Part shown: one piece after another, positions 10,867 to 22,051 of the stretch
Numbering within the stretch: position 1 is the first letter of the stretch
How the letters are laid out: each line of letters begins with the position of its first letter
Origin: Metaphire vulgaris
Lineage: Eukaryota; Annelida; Clitellata; Crassiclitellata; Megascolecidae
Reading direction: 5' to 3'
Length of the DNA: 64,000 bases
Assembly: GCA_018105865.1 (NCBI GenBank)
Contig: CM030861.1
Location: forward strand, 4,009,984-4,073,983
The notes under the pieces: model-generated
Databases searched by the model: none
Seen by the model: only the letters and a program-made list of their open reading frames with translations
What the model was told of the DNA's origin: nothing
Position numbers and translations under genes: made by a program

Positions 10867-10896
10867 ATTATTATTATTATTAAAATTATTATTAAA

Positions 10897-10952
<56 letters not shown>

Positions 10953-10953
10953 C
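10867..10953. repeat. (ATT)n tail
   Basis: AT-rich trinucleotide tail of the Rex1-like element, about 85 bp. Confidence 0.9.
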
Positions 10954-11114
10954 ATTACCGTACATACTTGCGGACAAGTTGACCCTACTGGTAGGTCGAC
11001 CCCATTTTTTGGTCGAAAATTATGTAATTTGCTATGACCCGCGTATAAGTCAAGAAGGAAGTTTAGGAACTCACAGAATTCTTGAATTGCCTAATTAAGC
11101 CAGATCTACACTGA

Positions 11115-11340
11115 AATTGAGTTAACGGATGGCAGCTCCCTCCTCCAACCGGATGTCTTCAAGCTGTTTACTGGTAAAAGGTATTTGCGGTACACAGAGG
11201 CCAAGTTCAGCGGCGTGGTCAAACAAACAACCTCTCTCCTCCCCCCAACCCAATGTGTCCAAGCTGTTTACAGGTCAAAGTTATTTGCAGTACACAGAGG
11301 CCAAGTTTGGTGGCACGGTCAGAGGGCTGCTTCCCTCCCC
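11115..11340. repeat. Minisatellite, about 100-bp unit, in the TIR element
   Basis: Units carry 'caagctgtttacaggtcaaag' and 'tacacagaggccaagtt' near 11160-11215 and 11261-11310. A further partial unit lies at 12935-12970, after the nested L2-like copy. The same unit, reversed, is repeated at 29640-29960. Confidence 0.85.
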
Positions 11341-12927
11341 AACCGACGTGGCTGCTCAAAGCAGTGATCAGCACGCTAGCCCCGTTCTTGACATCCCTGA
11401 TGACCGCTTCCTTAAAGAATGCCGATTTCCCGAGACCGTGGAAGCACGCAATCACGCGCCCACATCTCAAGCGCCCGGGTCTGGACCTGACCGATCCGTC
11501 GAGCTACCGTCCGGTGGCTAACTTGCCATTTCTGTCAAAGGTCCTTGAGAGGCTGGTAAACAGGCAGCTGGCTGCATACCTGACCCAGAACGGCCTCATG
11601 CCCAGCAACCAGTCCGCGTACAGGAAGGGCCACTCTACGGAGACGGCCATCCTCAGGATCTTCGACGACATTGTCGAGGCTGTGGCCAGCAGAAACCTTG
11701 CACTGCTCGCTCTCCTGGACCTCTCTGCGGCCTTCGACACCGTCGACCACCATATCCTAAGTCGACGTCTCGAGCTCTCATATGGGATCGGTGGCCCGGC
11801 GCTGGCCTGGTTGCAAGACTATCTCAGAGACAGATCACAGACGGTCTCCTGGGATGGCTCCCTGTCGGCCCCTCGTCCCGTCCATTGCGGCGTGCCACAA
11901 GGGTCGGTTCTAGGGCCGCTGTTATTCATCCTTTACGTGGCGATGTCGGGCGTGTCATCGACTTCGCTCGGCCTGTCCTCCCACGCGTATGCCGGCGATG
12001 TGCAGGTATCGCCACTTGCCCCCAGGCGAGACCGGCGAGCTGAGAACTCGGGTTCAGGACTGTGTGCTCAAGATGGCGGAATGGATGGCATCGAACCGTC
12101 TTGCCCTCAACCCTGACAAGACGGAGCTGCTGTGGCTGAGCACTCCGAGAGGGCCACCTTATCGACCCAACACCGTTCGAGATAGGCGGTAAAGAAGTGG
12201 CACCATCCAACGAGCTTCGCCTCCTGGGGGTGCTCATCGACTCTCGCTGACCCTCGTCGGGCACCTTAGCGCCGTGACTCGCTCTTGCTTCTTCCAACTC
12301 CGGCAAATTCGGGAAGTTCGTCGATATATAACAATACCGGCCGCTATTCATCTTGTCCGTGCTCTGGTACTCTCAAGGCTGGACTATAGCAACAGTCTCC
12401 TTCTCGGGCTACCTGGGAACCAGCTCAGTAGACTTCAGGCAGTCATCAATGCCTCGGCCGGATTATTTTCGGCTTGAGGTGGCACGATCATGTGACACCT
12501 GCGCTGAAGGACAAGCTCCATTGGCTTCGGGTCCCGGGCGTATAGTTTACAAGCGGTGTTGGTTAACTTTTCGTGCTCGCCGGGACCCAGCCTGTCCCGA
12601 TTACTTGGCATGCCTTGTACGGCGACAAACGGCGACTGGGTGCCGTCTCCAGCTGAGATCTAGCAGCCGCCACCGGCTGTACGTTCCTCCTCCGGCCAGG
12701 ACTCCGAAGTTTGGCGAGCGTTCTATGACTCGCGGTAACCCACGTCTGTGGAACGCGCTCCCTGATGCGCTGGTCGCGATAACCTCACCTGAAACGTTTG
12801 CCAAAGAGCTGAAAACGCATTTGTTCACCATATCATATAGTTGACCGTTTGACTGTACAGCGCTTTTGGTTTTGGCCGATGGCCATGTTACGGCGCTTCA
12901 CAAATCGTCGAATAATAATAATAATAA
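11341..12927 (+). pseudogene. L2-like reverse transcriptase fragment with YAGD box
   Basis: Motifs: LKAVISTLAPFLTSLM, RPHLKRPGLDLTDPSSYRPV, AYRKGHSTETAILRIFDD, LLDLSAAFDTVDHHIL, CGVPQGSVLGPLLFILYV, then box YAGD (11988-11999), where the first catalytic Asp is replaced by Gly. Frameshifts follow near 12050, 12200 and 12470. The C-terminus has VPPPARTPKFGERSMTRGNP. The tail 'acggcgcttcacaaatcgtcg' leads into (AAT)n at 12910-12930. 5'-truncated and dead. GC content is visibly higher than its surroundings. Confidence 0.87.
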
Positions 12928-13107
12928 TAATAACCCGTCGTCTCCAAGCTGTTTACAGGCCAAAGGTCATTGTAATGCATTAAGCTATGTGTTTCCTTTA
13001 CAAAATCTCTTTGGAAAATTGCACTGACTCTCAGATAAGTCGACTTGGCATTTTAAAGTGAATTTCAAGGGATAAATTTCTCGACTTATCTGCGAGTACA
13101 TATGGTA

Positions 13108-13834
13108 AACCCAGTCCAACCTCCTAATCACAATTATTGTCATTGACTCTCCACTTCCATAATTAAATGTGCAAGCATTGACTTTTCCTAGTGATTTGAC
13201 ATTTTCAAAAGTCCTAATCATAGTGTCAGTTTACTGCCCACTTTTATAATTGTAATGCAATGTAGGAAGTAGACACCAATAGACATAAAGCTGCTAAGGA
13301 TCACCAGAGATCCAGAAAAGCGGAAGTCCATAGCCGCCAACAAAACCAAGCAAGGCATCTTAAGAAGGAGAATGCAGTGTAATGGACAATTATTTGAGCC
13401 CATTAATTTAGAATACTCAGGAGCACTGCTCACTAGACACAAGACTTAAGAAAAGATAGGTCTTAAGGCACGACAAAACAGTGCTCTGACTAGTTGTAAT
13501 TGGTTTAAGGATGAATGAGTGCTGCTTGAGGGGCAGCAACAGTTCAGCAGACCAGCAGTTTTGTGACTCATGATCAAATAATTCAAAATTATCAGTAGAG
13601 AACAAGGCTGCTCTTTCATATAATCTAATCAAATCTTAAGCTTCTATAGTGCCACTTCATAATGCATAGAAGGATCAACTGATGATACACCAAATCACAA
13701 TCACACACAATCCAGGTCAAATCCAGGATATCAGGCCAGACAACCAGACAACCAGATGGCTATCTGTAGTGGATATGCCAGGTGCATAAGATGAGTTTTT
13801 GATCTTGTTCAAAAATTTGGTAGTGAATTTACAG
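13108..13834. other. No feature recognised
   Basis: Short open frames only on both strands, none with recognisable motifs. Confidence 0.5.
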
Positions 13835-14075
13835 TGCAAACATGCTGAAAAATTGAAAAAATTAGGACATATAGTGAGAGCAGATGACTTATGCACAAAT
13901 GATACCACATGGCAGAATCAATAGCAAGAATAAAAGAGGTTGGCCCCAAAGGCAATGGATGGATGTCATGGAATGGATGGGTAAACTAATCATCAACTGC
14001 ATCAGAACAGCAAAAGACAGAGAGCGTGGAGAACTTTGTTGTCAACCTGCATAGCCTCCAAACCTCAGCAATGTG
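13835..14075 (+). pseudogene. RTE-like C-terminal fragment
   Basis: AEKLKKLGHIVRADDLCT followed after a frame slip by RINSKNKRGWPQRQWMDVM and CIRTAKDRERGEL. This pattern (GHIVR...GR..G..RGRP..RW.D....A..R..W) is the usual C-terminus of RTE-type polyproteins. No catalytic domain remains. Confidence 0.6.
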
Positions 14076-15309
14076 GAAGTACGACTATACCATACAGGAC
14101 GAGGCAATGAGTTCCAAAGATTTGGGGCAAGCATTTACACAAATTATGTAGTCAAGTTTCAAGTAAAGGTCACACCCAAGCAGAGCTAGATCATACAACA
14201 CTTATATTTATACGGTATTTCTTCTTCTTCTCAGGTGCCATGCATTGCTGCGTGTGCAGCCATGGACTTCCACTTTTCATGATCTCTGGTATTCCTCAGG
14301 ATTTCGATGTCATTGTCTATCTCCAGTCCATCTCTTAGTTTGTCTGTGTATTTTGACTTTAATCTTCCTCTCGATCTTTTACCTCCATCATACCTGTCAC
14401 TGCCAAGTTCTTGAGTCCCTCTTTCCTCACGAAGTGCCCCATAAATTTCATCTGTCTTAGCTTGATGGTAGCCATCAGTGTTTGTTTCTCTTCTATCATC
14501 TGTAAAATTTCTCTGTCGGTTCTTTTATCCATCCACGGAACTTTTAACATTCTCCTGTAGAACCACATTTCTGCAGCTTCCAGTTTCTTTTTCATAGCTT
14601 TTGATATGGTCCAAGACTCTGCTCCATAAAGCAGAACTGACCATACATAGCATTTAAGCATTCTGAGCCATGTTCCTTTTGAAATTTTCTTGCTGGTCAG
14701 TACCATATCTGTTTCACTACCATGAAAGCAGATTTTGCCATGCCGATTCTTGTCTTGATGTCTTTGTTGCTTCTTCCATCGCTTGTGATTAATGCTTCTC
14801 AAGTACTTGAACTGCACTACTTGTTCAATTTCTCTTCTGCTTAATAGAATCCAGCATTTGGGCACTCCTTTGTGTTTGGTATATTATATACTATAGTAAA
14901 ACCTTTGCCTTCACTTGCTTCTGCCAGGTTGTCTACCAATATGTGCAACTCTTTTACTGAGAATGCTAATAGTGTTGTGTCATCAGCAAATTTGATAATG
15001 TTGATTTTGTTTCCTCTAATCTTTATTCCTTCCAGATCCGATCCTTGATCATTTCAAAAATTTCCTTACCACATAGACTGAAAAAATCTGGTGATAAACC
15101 ACAACCTTGTCTTGTTCCCTTTAAGATCTTTATCCATTTACCTATATCACCATTTAGTCGCCTCTTGCTTCCAATATAAATCTGCTATTAACCTTCTGTC
15201 TTTACCATTGATTCCTGCTTTGTTCAGGCTTTCAAATAGATTCTTGTGTTTAACGTTGTTGAAGGCTTTCTCGTAGTCAATGAAGTATAACATCTTTTTG
15301 CGTTTTAAT

Positions 15310-16973
15310 GCATTTTTCGCTCAGCAACCTCAGAATAATAAAGCTTTTCAATCGCTCATTGGCCACTGGGATAGTGCCGTCAACCTTTAAGTCAGCCTTC
15401 ATTACTTCACATATCCCATGTTCCCATGTTTTTTGTAAAGCGCCTTTGACTTTGGCCCTCGCTATGCTACGGCGCTATATAAATTGTCATGAACAATAAC
15501 AATAACAATAATAACAATATCAAGAAGTCCAACTTGGATGCTGCAGATGTTAAATCATACGGACTGATTTCTAATCTATCAGTACTTTTGAAGCTGCTAG
15601 AATGCCTGGTATTATGTCAACTTACTGACTATCTTTCGTCATATGACCTGCTATCAGACCTGCAGTCGGCTTATCGTGCATTCCAGTCCACTGAAACAGC
15701 GGTTCTGAAGGTCACCATGGACATCTTACGGGAACTAGATGCCGGTAAAGTGGCGGTGCTGGTACTATTAGACCTCACTGCAGCATTTGACATGGTAGAT
15801 CATGCTACACTATTGCAGAGGCTGGCAACATCCTACAGAGTCTGCAATTCAGCCCTGCAGTGGTTCTCATCTTACCTTGAACAATGAACTCAATTCGTAC
15901 GCTGCACCAATTCCTCGACGCCACCATCCTCAGTCAATCGTGGAGTCCCACAGGGGTCAGTCCTTGGACCTTGCTCTTCGCTCTCTTTGTGGCTGATTTG
16001 GTTGGCATGCTCAAAAATACGAACTACGGGCACATCTCTATGCTGATGGCACACAGATTTATGGGAGTTGCATGCCCGCTGCCATCCAACAACTGCAGCA
16101 ATGCGTGACACTGTGCATTGTAGAGATGACAAATTGGCTGAGATCCAATAGACTTCAGCTTAATGCTGCCAAGACAGAAGTCCTATGGATCGCTACTGAC
16201 CGGCAGCAGCACCAAGAATCCATGGCATGTGTTCGTATTGACGATCTTGAGCTGCAGCCGACTACCTCGGTGCGAAATCTAGGTATCTACTTAGACCCTA
16301 CTGTATTGATGAAACAACACGTGGCCAATACCATCGCCATATGTTTAGCTGGTCTACAATTGATACCGAGCATCCGACGATCCATCTCCATTACAGTCCT
16401 TAAGTCACTGGTCAGTGCTTTAGTGCTGACAAATTTGAACTATGGCAACGCCACTATCACAGGGACTCCTAGTTATCTCCTCAACCGTCTTCAGATGGTG
16501 CGGAACACTGCCGCGTGTTTGATTCACCGATCCGGACGGAGTGATCACATAACACCTCTACTGGTAGACCTACACTGGCTTTCAGTGCTAGAACGTATCA
16601 AATACAAACTGGCATTGCTGGTGTTCTGGTGTCTGCATGGCATGGACCCAGCATACCTAAAGACAGAATTGCATTGTGTCTCAGATCTCGATGGTCGACA
16701 ACATCCGAGATTGACCTCCACTGCAGCGCTACTCATCCCGTGAATGCGTCTTTCCACCGTGGGTGATCGCGCATTTCCCATGGCGGCAGCACGGGTCTGG
16801 AATGGTCTACCACTGGCCATTCAACTCTCACCATCACTAGATACATTTAAGAAGCGCTTAAAGACCTGGCTATTTTGAACTAGTTATGATTCTGTTTTGA
16901 CACTGTAATGTGTTCACGTAGTCCTTTTGGATTAGTCACCACAATAATCTTAACTTTAATAATAATCTTAAGT

Positions 16974-16985
<12 letters not shown>
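15310..16985 (+). pseudogene. L2-like fragment with YADG box
   Basis: LFNRSLATGIVPSTFKSAF (15350), interrupted by a small L2 tail, then KKSNLDAADVKSYG, SAYRAFQSTETAVLK, LLDLTAAFDMVDHATLL, RGVPQGSVLGP, and box YADG (16039-16050), where the second Asp has become Gly. Next come NRLQLNAAKTEVLWIA and DHITPLLVDLHWLSVLERI, ending VWNGLPLAIQLSPSL..FKKRLKTWLF (16870). The tail is (TAATAA)n. The 45175 fragment has the same ending. Confidence 0.83.
15427..15523 (+). mobile_element. L2-like 3'-end insertion nested in the L2-like copy
   Basis: 'gtaaagcgcctttgactttgg' and 'ggcgctatataaattgtcatgaa' followed by (CAATAA)n. The host frame resumes at KKSNLD; 'atatc' on both sides suggests a short target duplication. 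A 3'-end-only copy of under 100 bp. Confidence 0.75.
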
Positions 16986-17014
<29 letters not shown>

Positions 17015-17107
17015 TGCATTCCTACAGCCACTATCTTCTTTGAATCCAAACTGTTCTTCATTTAGTTTATCTTTTATTTTTCATCATGCCCTCATGAGCA
17101 ATACTCT

Positions 17108-17204
17108 TAAGATCATTTTGGCTTATAAGGCTTATGATAGAACCATATAACCATATAACCATATAACCATATAACCATAAGCCTCATAAGCCAAAATGAT
17201 CTTA
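17108..17204. repeat. Large palindrome with tandem-repeat loop
   Basis: Arms 17108-17136 and 17176-17204 are 29 bp with one mismatch. The 39-nt loop is mostly 'ccatataa' units. It interrupts the RTE-like coding on the minus strand between ...KKADTREC and ...LNEEQFGF. The arm sequence itself reads as RTE-like coding, so it looks like an inverted duplication of host element sequence. Confidence 0.85.
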
Positions 17205-17344
17205 GCATAGAATGCTCTCTACATTCCCTGGTGTCTGCTTTTTTCGGTATGGCTGTGAAGATTGATTTGCATAGTTCTTCTGGTAAGACTCCTTTTTCAT
17301 AGAACGTATTTGTTAATTTAGTCAGTTTCTGAAACTAACAACAG

Positions 17345-17737
17345 AGATTATACTTCTTGGAGGAGACACAGGGATTCAAAAACTGATTCAAAAACTGACT
17401 TAAATACAGTACTAGTGGTCCTATATTAATAGTACATTAACATTACATGCACACTACTATGTGAAGATTTTGCAGGAAGTTATGCTGGATGCAGTAAATG
17501 GCAACTTTTAATTTTTTTGCTAAATTGATCTTCAAACATATTTTAAATAAGGTACTTGTGCTCAAGATTTCAAAGCTGTAATTGTGATAAGTTAGTGTGT
17601 AAAAACAAATGTGTTATGGTGCATCATTTCTGCTATATTAACAAGCAACCAATCATGCATGATAACTCGTCAATTTAGAAGAATTATGTATATGAAAATA
17701 TGCTAAAATATAAGCCATCAAATACTACCGGTACTCA
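17345..17737. other. No feature recognised
   Basis: AT-rich, no convincing coding, no repeat identified. Confidence 0.5.
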
Positions 17738-17815
17738 ATATTATTATTATTAAACGACAATTTATATAGCGCTATCTGCCTGGTGAAGGCCATAGTCAAG
17801 AGCACTTTACAAAGA
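17738..17815 (-). mobile_element. L2-like 3'-end fragment
   Basis: Read on the minus strand: 'gtaaagtgctcttgactatgg', 'agcgctatataaattgtcg', then (TAA)n. Only the tail is present. Confidence 0.65.
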
Positions 17816-17879
17816 ATAAAGCATACCGGTAAATAGCATAGCATACAATCACTGCATAGCTTGTCTGTCTTAGTGTGTG

Positions 17880-18045
17880 CTTCACTGGCTCAGCTGGTAG
17901 AGTGCTAGTCTTGCCTGCTGAAAATCTGGGCTTGATTCCCAAGCACTCACATGTTCACTGACAGAGAGTGGAATGGTCTGCATAGCAATTTAGGCTAATG
18001 GCAAGGTCATTATTATCAAGGTACTATATAAATGTAAGATTTGCA
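17880..18045 (+). mobile_element. tRNA-derived SINE
   Basis: The head resembles a tRNA gene. An A-box-like 'tggctcagctggtagagtg' starts at 17889 and a B-box-like GGCTTGATTCC (two mismatches to GGTTCGATTCC) follows about 40 nt later. The body ends with 'aaggtactatataaatgtaag', reminiscent of the L2-like tails nearby ('gcgctatataaattgtc'), which suggests L2-dependent mobilisation. The anticodon arm is degenerate, so this is not a functional tRNA. Confidence 0.65.
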
Positions 18046-18424
18046 TGGATCTTAGATATATGTTAAAGCAAAAGATCAATTTAAGCTAAAATGTCAATCA
18101 ATTAATTCATCGTCGAATTTTTATATAAACTACAGTAACTAAAACTTTTTTAAGCAACTGTATATTCTGGGCTTATTTGTAAAAACAGCAGAAAAGAAAA
18201 CAATTGTTACCTAGTTCTTTGTTGAGGTTTCAAAATATCCATACAAAACCAACCGAATAAATAAAAAAACAAGCATCACTTAGAAATAGAATTTGAAAAC
18301 ACCAGAAAATTATGCAAGTCAAAAGAATAGAAATTTCAAATGCTGATGATAATTAACAATTATGATGACGATAACAGCATATCAGTAACAATTTTTTACT
18401 CTGCATGTACAGTTGCACACCCAA
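18046..18424. other. No feature recognised
   Basis: AT-rich sequence between the SINE and an L2-like tail. Confidence 0.5.
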
Positions 18425-18520
18425 CAATTTATTTATTTCAAGACAACTTCTATAGCGCTATGCACTAGGCTAAGGTCTACGACAAGGGCACTGCACACAA
18501 AGTGAATAATAATAGTCAAT
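18425..18520 (-). mobile_element. L2-like 3'-end fragment
   Basis: 'atttatttcaagacaacttctatagcgct' (read on plus) matches the 3' end of the minus-strand L2-like copy at 63021-63100 nearly base for base, so both belong to one subfamily. Confidence 0.65.
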
Positions 18521-18654
18521 AATAGTCAATAATAGTAGCAAGCATGACAAACTTAAACCCGCAGTTTGAGGACAACTACTCAGGCCATAAGAGTCAGAGT
18601 CCCGTGATCTCCATTGAAGAAGTGGGTATAGCTACTAGTAAAATTAAGTTAGGT

Positions 18655-19250
18655 AATACATCAAGACAAGAATCAGCATGGCAAAATCTGCTTTCATGGA
18701 AATGAAACAGATACTAACAAGCAAGAAAATTTCAAAAGGAACACGGCTCAGAATACTTAAGTGCTACGTATGGTCAGTTCTGCTTTATGGAGCAGAGACT
18801 TGGACCATATCAAAAGCTATGAAAAAGAAACTGGAAGCTGCAGAAATGTGGTTCTACAGGAGAATGTTAAAAGTTCCGTGGACGGATAAAAGAACTACTA
18901 GAGAAATTTTACAGATGATGGAAGAGAAACAAACACTGATGGCTACCATCAAGCTAAGACAGATGAAATTTATGAGGCACTTCATGAGGAAAGAGGGACT
19001 CGAGAACTTGGCAGTTACAGGCGTGGTGGAGGGTAAAAGATCAAGAGGAAAACAAAGATCAAAATACACAGACAAACTAAGAGAGGGACTCGATATGGAC
19101 AGCAACATCGAACTGCTGAGGAATACCAAAGATCGAGAAAAGTGAAGTCCATGATCGCCGATGCAGCAGCAATGCATGGCACATGAGAAGAAGAAGAAGA
19201 AGAAGAAGAAGAAGAAGAAGAAGAAGAAGAAGAAGAAGAAGAAGAAGAAG
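18655..19250 (+). pseudogene. RTE-like 3' end with (GAA)n tail
   Basis: ILTSKKISKGTRLRILKCYV, LLYGAETWTISKAMKKKLE, MWFYRRMLKVPWTDKRTTRE, MRKEGLENLAVTGVVEGKRS and LREGLDMDSNIELL, stop at 19143. The UTR ends 'gcatggcacatga', followed by about 17 GAA units. Nearly identical to the C-terminus at 14359-14790, so same family. 5'-truncated. Confidence 0.85.
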
Positions 19251-20400
19251 GCAGCTGGGTTTGACAGGATAACTATAGAACATTTACTGTATGCACATCC
19301 AATTGTATTATCCTAAGTAACTCATTTGTTTAATTTAATGCTAAAAGCAGGATATGTGCCAGAAGGTTTAGGGAAAGGGATCATGATTCCTCTGTTAAAG
19401 ATTGTACAGCAGATCCTACAAGGTGTGAGAATTATAGGGGCATAAGCCGCATAACCTTGAGTCCGGTAGTATCTAAGATCTTTGAGTACATATTATGAGG
19501 GAAATTTGAGAACTTTTTGGGTAGTTCAGATTTACAGTTTGGGTTCAAAACCTGGGGGGCTGCAGGATGCTTTATACACTCTGAAGAGAGTAATAAATTT
19601 AATTAATAGGAATTCATGCACAGCTGTCATGGCTATGCTTGATATCTCAAAGCGTTTTTTTTAAATTAGTCACTATGGCCTGTTTTTGAAATTGGTAAGA
19701 AGGCAAACCCACTGGCATTTCATAGAAGTTTTACTCAATTGGTACGCCAAATGTAATATTATGATTAGATGGTGTAATGCTTTATCAGAATCCTTTAATG
19801 TAGTGGCAGGGGTCCGACAAGGAAGAGTTCTTTCACCATTGTTATTTGCTGTTTATATTGATGATGTGATTTTAAAGCTGCAAAATTCTGGTTATGGCTG
19901 CTATATCAATGATATGTTTCTTGGTTGTTTATTGTGTGCAGGTGATATATTATTGGTGTCACATTCCATATCTGGCATGCAGCATATGTTCGATATTTGC
20001 ACCAATGAATTTGGAGATCTGGATCTGAAATTTAATGTAAAGAAACTATGGGCATGAGAATTGTGACCCGATGCAATATTGCATGTGCTGCACTGGTTCT
20101 GGATGGTGTTGACTTGCCATTTGTGGAGGAGGTTAGATATCTTGGAGTGACACTGAAAAAGGGCAGGCACTTTCGGATATATATTTCTAAAACTAAATTA
20201 AATTTTTTTTGCACTTTTAATTGCATGTATAGTTGCATCAGAGCTGCTGCATCTGAATTGATATGTATTAATCTTGCAAAGAGCTACTCTATACCTATTG
20301 TATTGTATGGTTTGGAAGCCATCTGTCAAACAAAAGTACTCTTAATGATCTAGACAGATTGATTCAAGTAAGTTTGCAAAATTTTTAATACAAGTGATGC
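19250..20400 (+). pseudogene. I-like reverse transcriptase fragment with CAGD box
   Basis: AAGFDRITIEHLLYAHPIVL, LFNLMLKAGYVPEGLGKGI, ENYRGISRITLSPVVSKIFE, LQFGFKTWGG, VVAGVRQGRVLSPLLFAVYI, then the catalytic box reads CAGD (19935-19946) where YADD is expected, so the first Asp is Gly. Next YLGVTLKKGRHF and SYSIPIVLYGLEAICQ. Several stops and frame slips. Fits the I/Nimb-like lineage by the LLYAHP and LYGLEA motifs. Confidence 0.75.
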
Positions 20401-20429
20401 AAGTAATGTTAATACAAGCGATGCAAGTA

Positions 20430-21600
20430 ATGAGGGCTGAGAGAGTCTACTGAAAGGCCAAAGGCACTGCCAAAGAAACTGAAACACTAGCGGAATGGTG
20501 CTCTGCCCTAAGATGCAGTAGGCGGCTAGTGAGGAAAAAGGGCAGGGATCGCTGGTGGCGGTCCACGGAGAATACTCTCAACAGAATCTGATTCGAAGGG
20601 ATCATGGAAGGCCTTAAATGCGCTACTTGGGGAGGGAAATGATAGTGCTGGCCAATGTCCTGGCTTCAGCGCTGAGGACTTCCATCGTCACATAGATGAA
20701 AAGATTGCGGGAATACGAAGCAAGGCGGCAATGGCTGGTCCAGCGACCTTCTCCTCATATAATGGCCCTCATCTCATGGAGTTTCTTCCCCCGACGCTGG
20801 AGAAGGTGACTGTCATTGTCAGGCGTTCCCAAACAAACACTGTCCGGCTGACTTACTGCCTATGTGGCTCCTAAAGGACTCAATTGGAGTGCTGGCTCCT
20901 TTCCTGAAGGAGCTCATGGCTGTATCACTAGAGAAAGGGGTGCTTCCATCAATATGGAAACATGCGATGGTGACACCTCACTTAAAGCGGCCTGGCCTAG
21001 ACCAATCAGACACCTCTAACTACAGACCAGTCTCTAATCTACCATTTCTATCAAAGCTGCTCGAGAAGATCGTAAACAAACAACTGACAGGTTTCCTGAG
21101 TGCGAACAGCCTGATGCCTCAAGACCAATCAGCCTATCATCGTGGGCACTCTACAGAAACAGCACTTTTCAAGATCTTCAACAATGTGGTTGATGCAATA
21201 ACAAATGGACGAGTTGCACTCTTCTGCCTCCTCGACCTCTCGGCCGCATTTGATACTGTGGACCACTAGATCCTCATCCGCCGACTGGAGACATCGTATG
21301 GTCTGACTGGTCGCTCTCTACTCTGGATCACGAACTATCTCATCTACAAGAGATGCTGCCTGACATTCCAGGCCCTCAATGATCCTGTCTGCCCGTTCTA
21401 CTTAGCTGAACTTGTACATACGCCCCCGCTTACTGATTGTCGGCAGCAGTTTCGTTCCTGTAATCGGGTCCAATTGGTCGTACCCCCTCCATCTAAGACA
21501 GCGAAATTTGGGAAGAGATCTTTCACCCGGGGAATCTGACTTTGGTAGACGCCATACGTATGGTGCTATATAAATTGTCTGAATAACAATAAATTTTAAG
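20430..21600 (+). pseudogene. L2-like fragment with internal deletion
   Basis: Linker and RT start: LKDSIGVLAPFLKELMAVSL, PHLKRPGLDQSDTSNYRPVS, SAYHRGHSTETALFKIFN, LLDLSAAFDTVDH, followed by a stop at 21267. At about 21358 the sequence jumps from the palm to the C-terminal RCCLTFQALNDPVCPFYLAE and VPPPSKTAKFGKRSFTRG, so the YxDD box and thumb are deleted. Tail 'tggtgctatataaattgtctgaa' then A-rich. Confidence 0.82.
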
Positions 21601-21744
21601 TTTAATAATAATAATAAATAACATAGTATAAGCCGGCATATAGTATTATGGTATAAGATAGTATAAGATATAAGATATTGTTGGAATTGCTCTAACGATG
21701 TTCACACTGCCTCAAATGAACACATATGTTGTGTAAAGCAAGAA

Positions 21745-21751
21745 ATAGATG

Positions 21752-21807
<56 letters not shown>
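21745..21807. repeat. (GATA)n microsatellite
   Basis: About 15 GATA units. Confidence 0.95.
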
Positions 21808-21808
<1 letters not shown>

Positions 21809-21952
21809 ACATTTACTAGACCACCACATGAATTTAGTAATATGTTGTAAATAGAACAAGTAAGCAAGTAATAAGATCAAGTAAGAAATATTCAATACTA
21901 ATTGTAATACTGATGTATCAAAGACAATGATCAACATAACAAAGACTTCTAC

Positions 21953-22051
21953 CATGTGCTGTGACAAGATCTGCCTCCAAAACAACAAGTCGTTTGTTAA
22001 ATTTATTCAGTGAAGTTGACCATCCGGTATTGTAGCATTTTCCATTTGAAC
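21953..22051 (-). CDS. ADAM17/TACE-like metalloprotease exon preceding the zinc helix
   Basis: 99-nt exon with AG acceptor (22052-22053) and GT donor (21951-21952, GTAGAAG). Reads GKCYNTGWSTSLNKFNKR then LEADLVTAH, against the family's G...LTSTKNYGK and EADLVTTH. It enters taking one nucleotide from the exon at 27475-27613 and leaves in phase 1 after the first His codon plus G, the usual split before Glu of HExGH. No stops, good splice borders and shared spacing argue for a true gene. Confidence 0.78.

Larger units (their letters stand above)
8065..10867 (+). pseudogene. Rex1/CR1-like retrotransposon, interrupted and internally deleted
   Basis: The pieces are linker LPWITREVHQKRRAKNRAWR (8078 on), NNYFCSVF split by a Helitron-like insert, TEENTNTMSEV (8735), RT palm start KTDKSPGLDDFHPKFLYEV (10024), AVPQDWRDALVSPLFKKGK and QHGFTK (10330), then IIKLYKSLVSPHLEYCVQAW and the 3' end SARVVDKWRCLDEVG..LDKLGY (10790) plus UTR. 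The catalytic YxDD region is deleted at about 10340. An L2-like fragment (8858-9910) is inserted. The (ATT)n tail begins at 10867. Confidence 0.8.
10958..13105. mobile_element. TA-flanked TIR element carrying an internal minisatellite
   Basis: Left end CCGTACATACTTGCGGACAA and right end (reversed) CCATATGTACTCGCAGATAA are related inverted repeats, each next to TA (10956-10957, 13106-13107). The left arm (10958-11115) and the minisatellite match the reverse complement of 29344-30149, proving a dispersed family. An L2-like copy (11341-12927) is nested inside the array. No transposase is visible; TA duplication suggests Tc1/mariner-type mobilisation. Confidence 0.75.
14222..17340 (-). pseudogene. 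RTE-like retrotransposon, split by an L2-like insertion
   Basis: Minus strand, 5' to 3': LTKLTNTFYEKGVLPEELC and FTAIPKKADTREC (17330-17210), a palindromic disturbance, LNEEQFGFKEDSGCRNAI (17065-17015), the L2-like insert, FIDYEKAFNNVKHKNLFESL (15290-15225), box FADDTTLLA (14979-14990, intact), then YVWSVLLYGAESWTISKAMK and KLRQMKFMGHFVRKEGLKN. The 3' end at 14222 runs into (GAA)n, read as 'cttcttcttct'. Stops and frame slips are present throughout. A second copy of its C-terminus is at 18655. Confidence 0.82.

Noticed and set aside
17880..17960. Functional tRNA gene
   Set aside because: A and B boxes are present but the anticodon and acceptor stems do not form; a SINE head is more likely.
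19077..19283. Poly-leucine frame
   Set aside because: Reverse translation of the (GAA)n tail.
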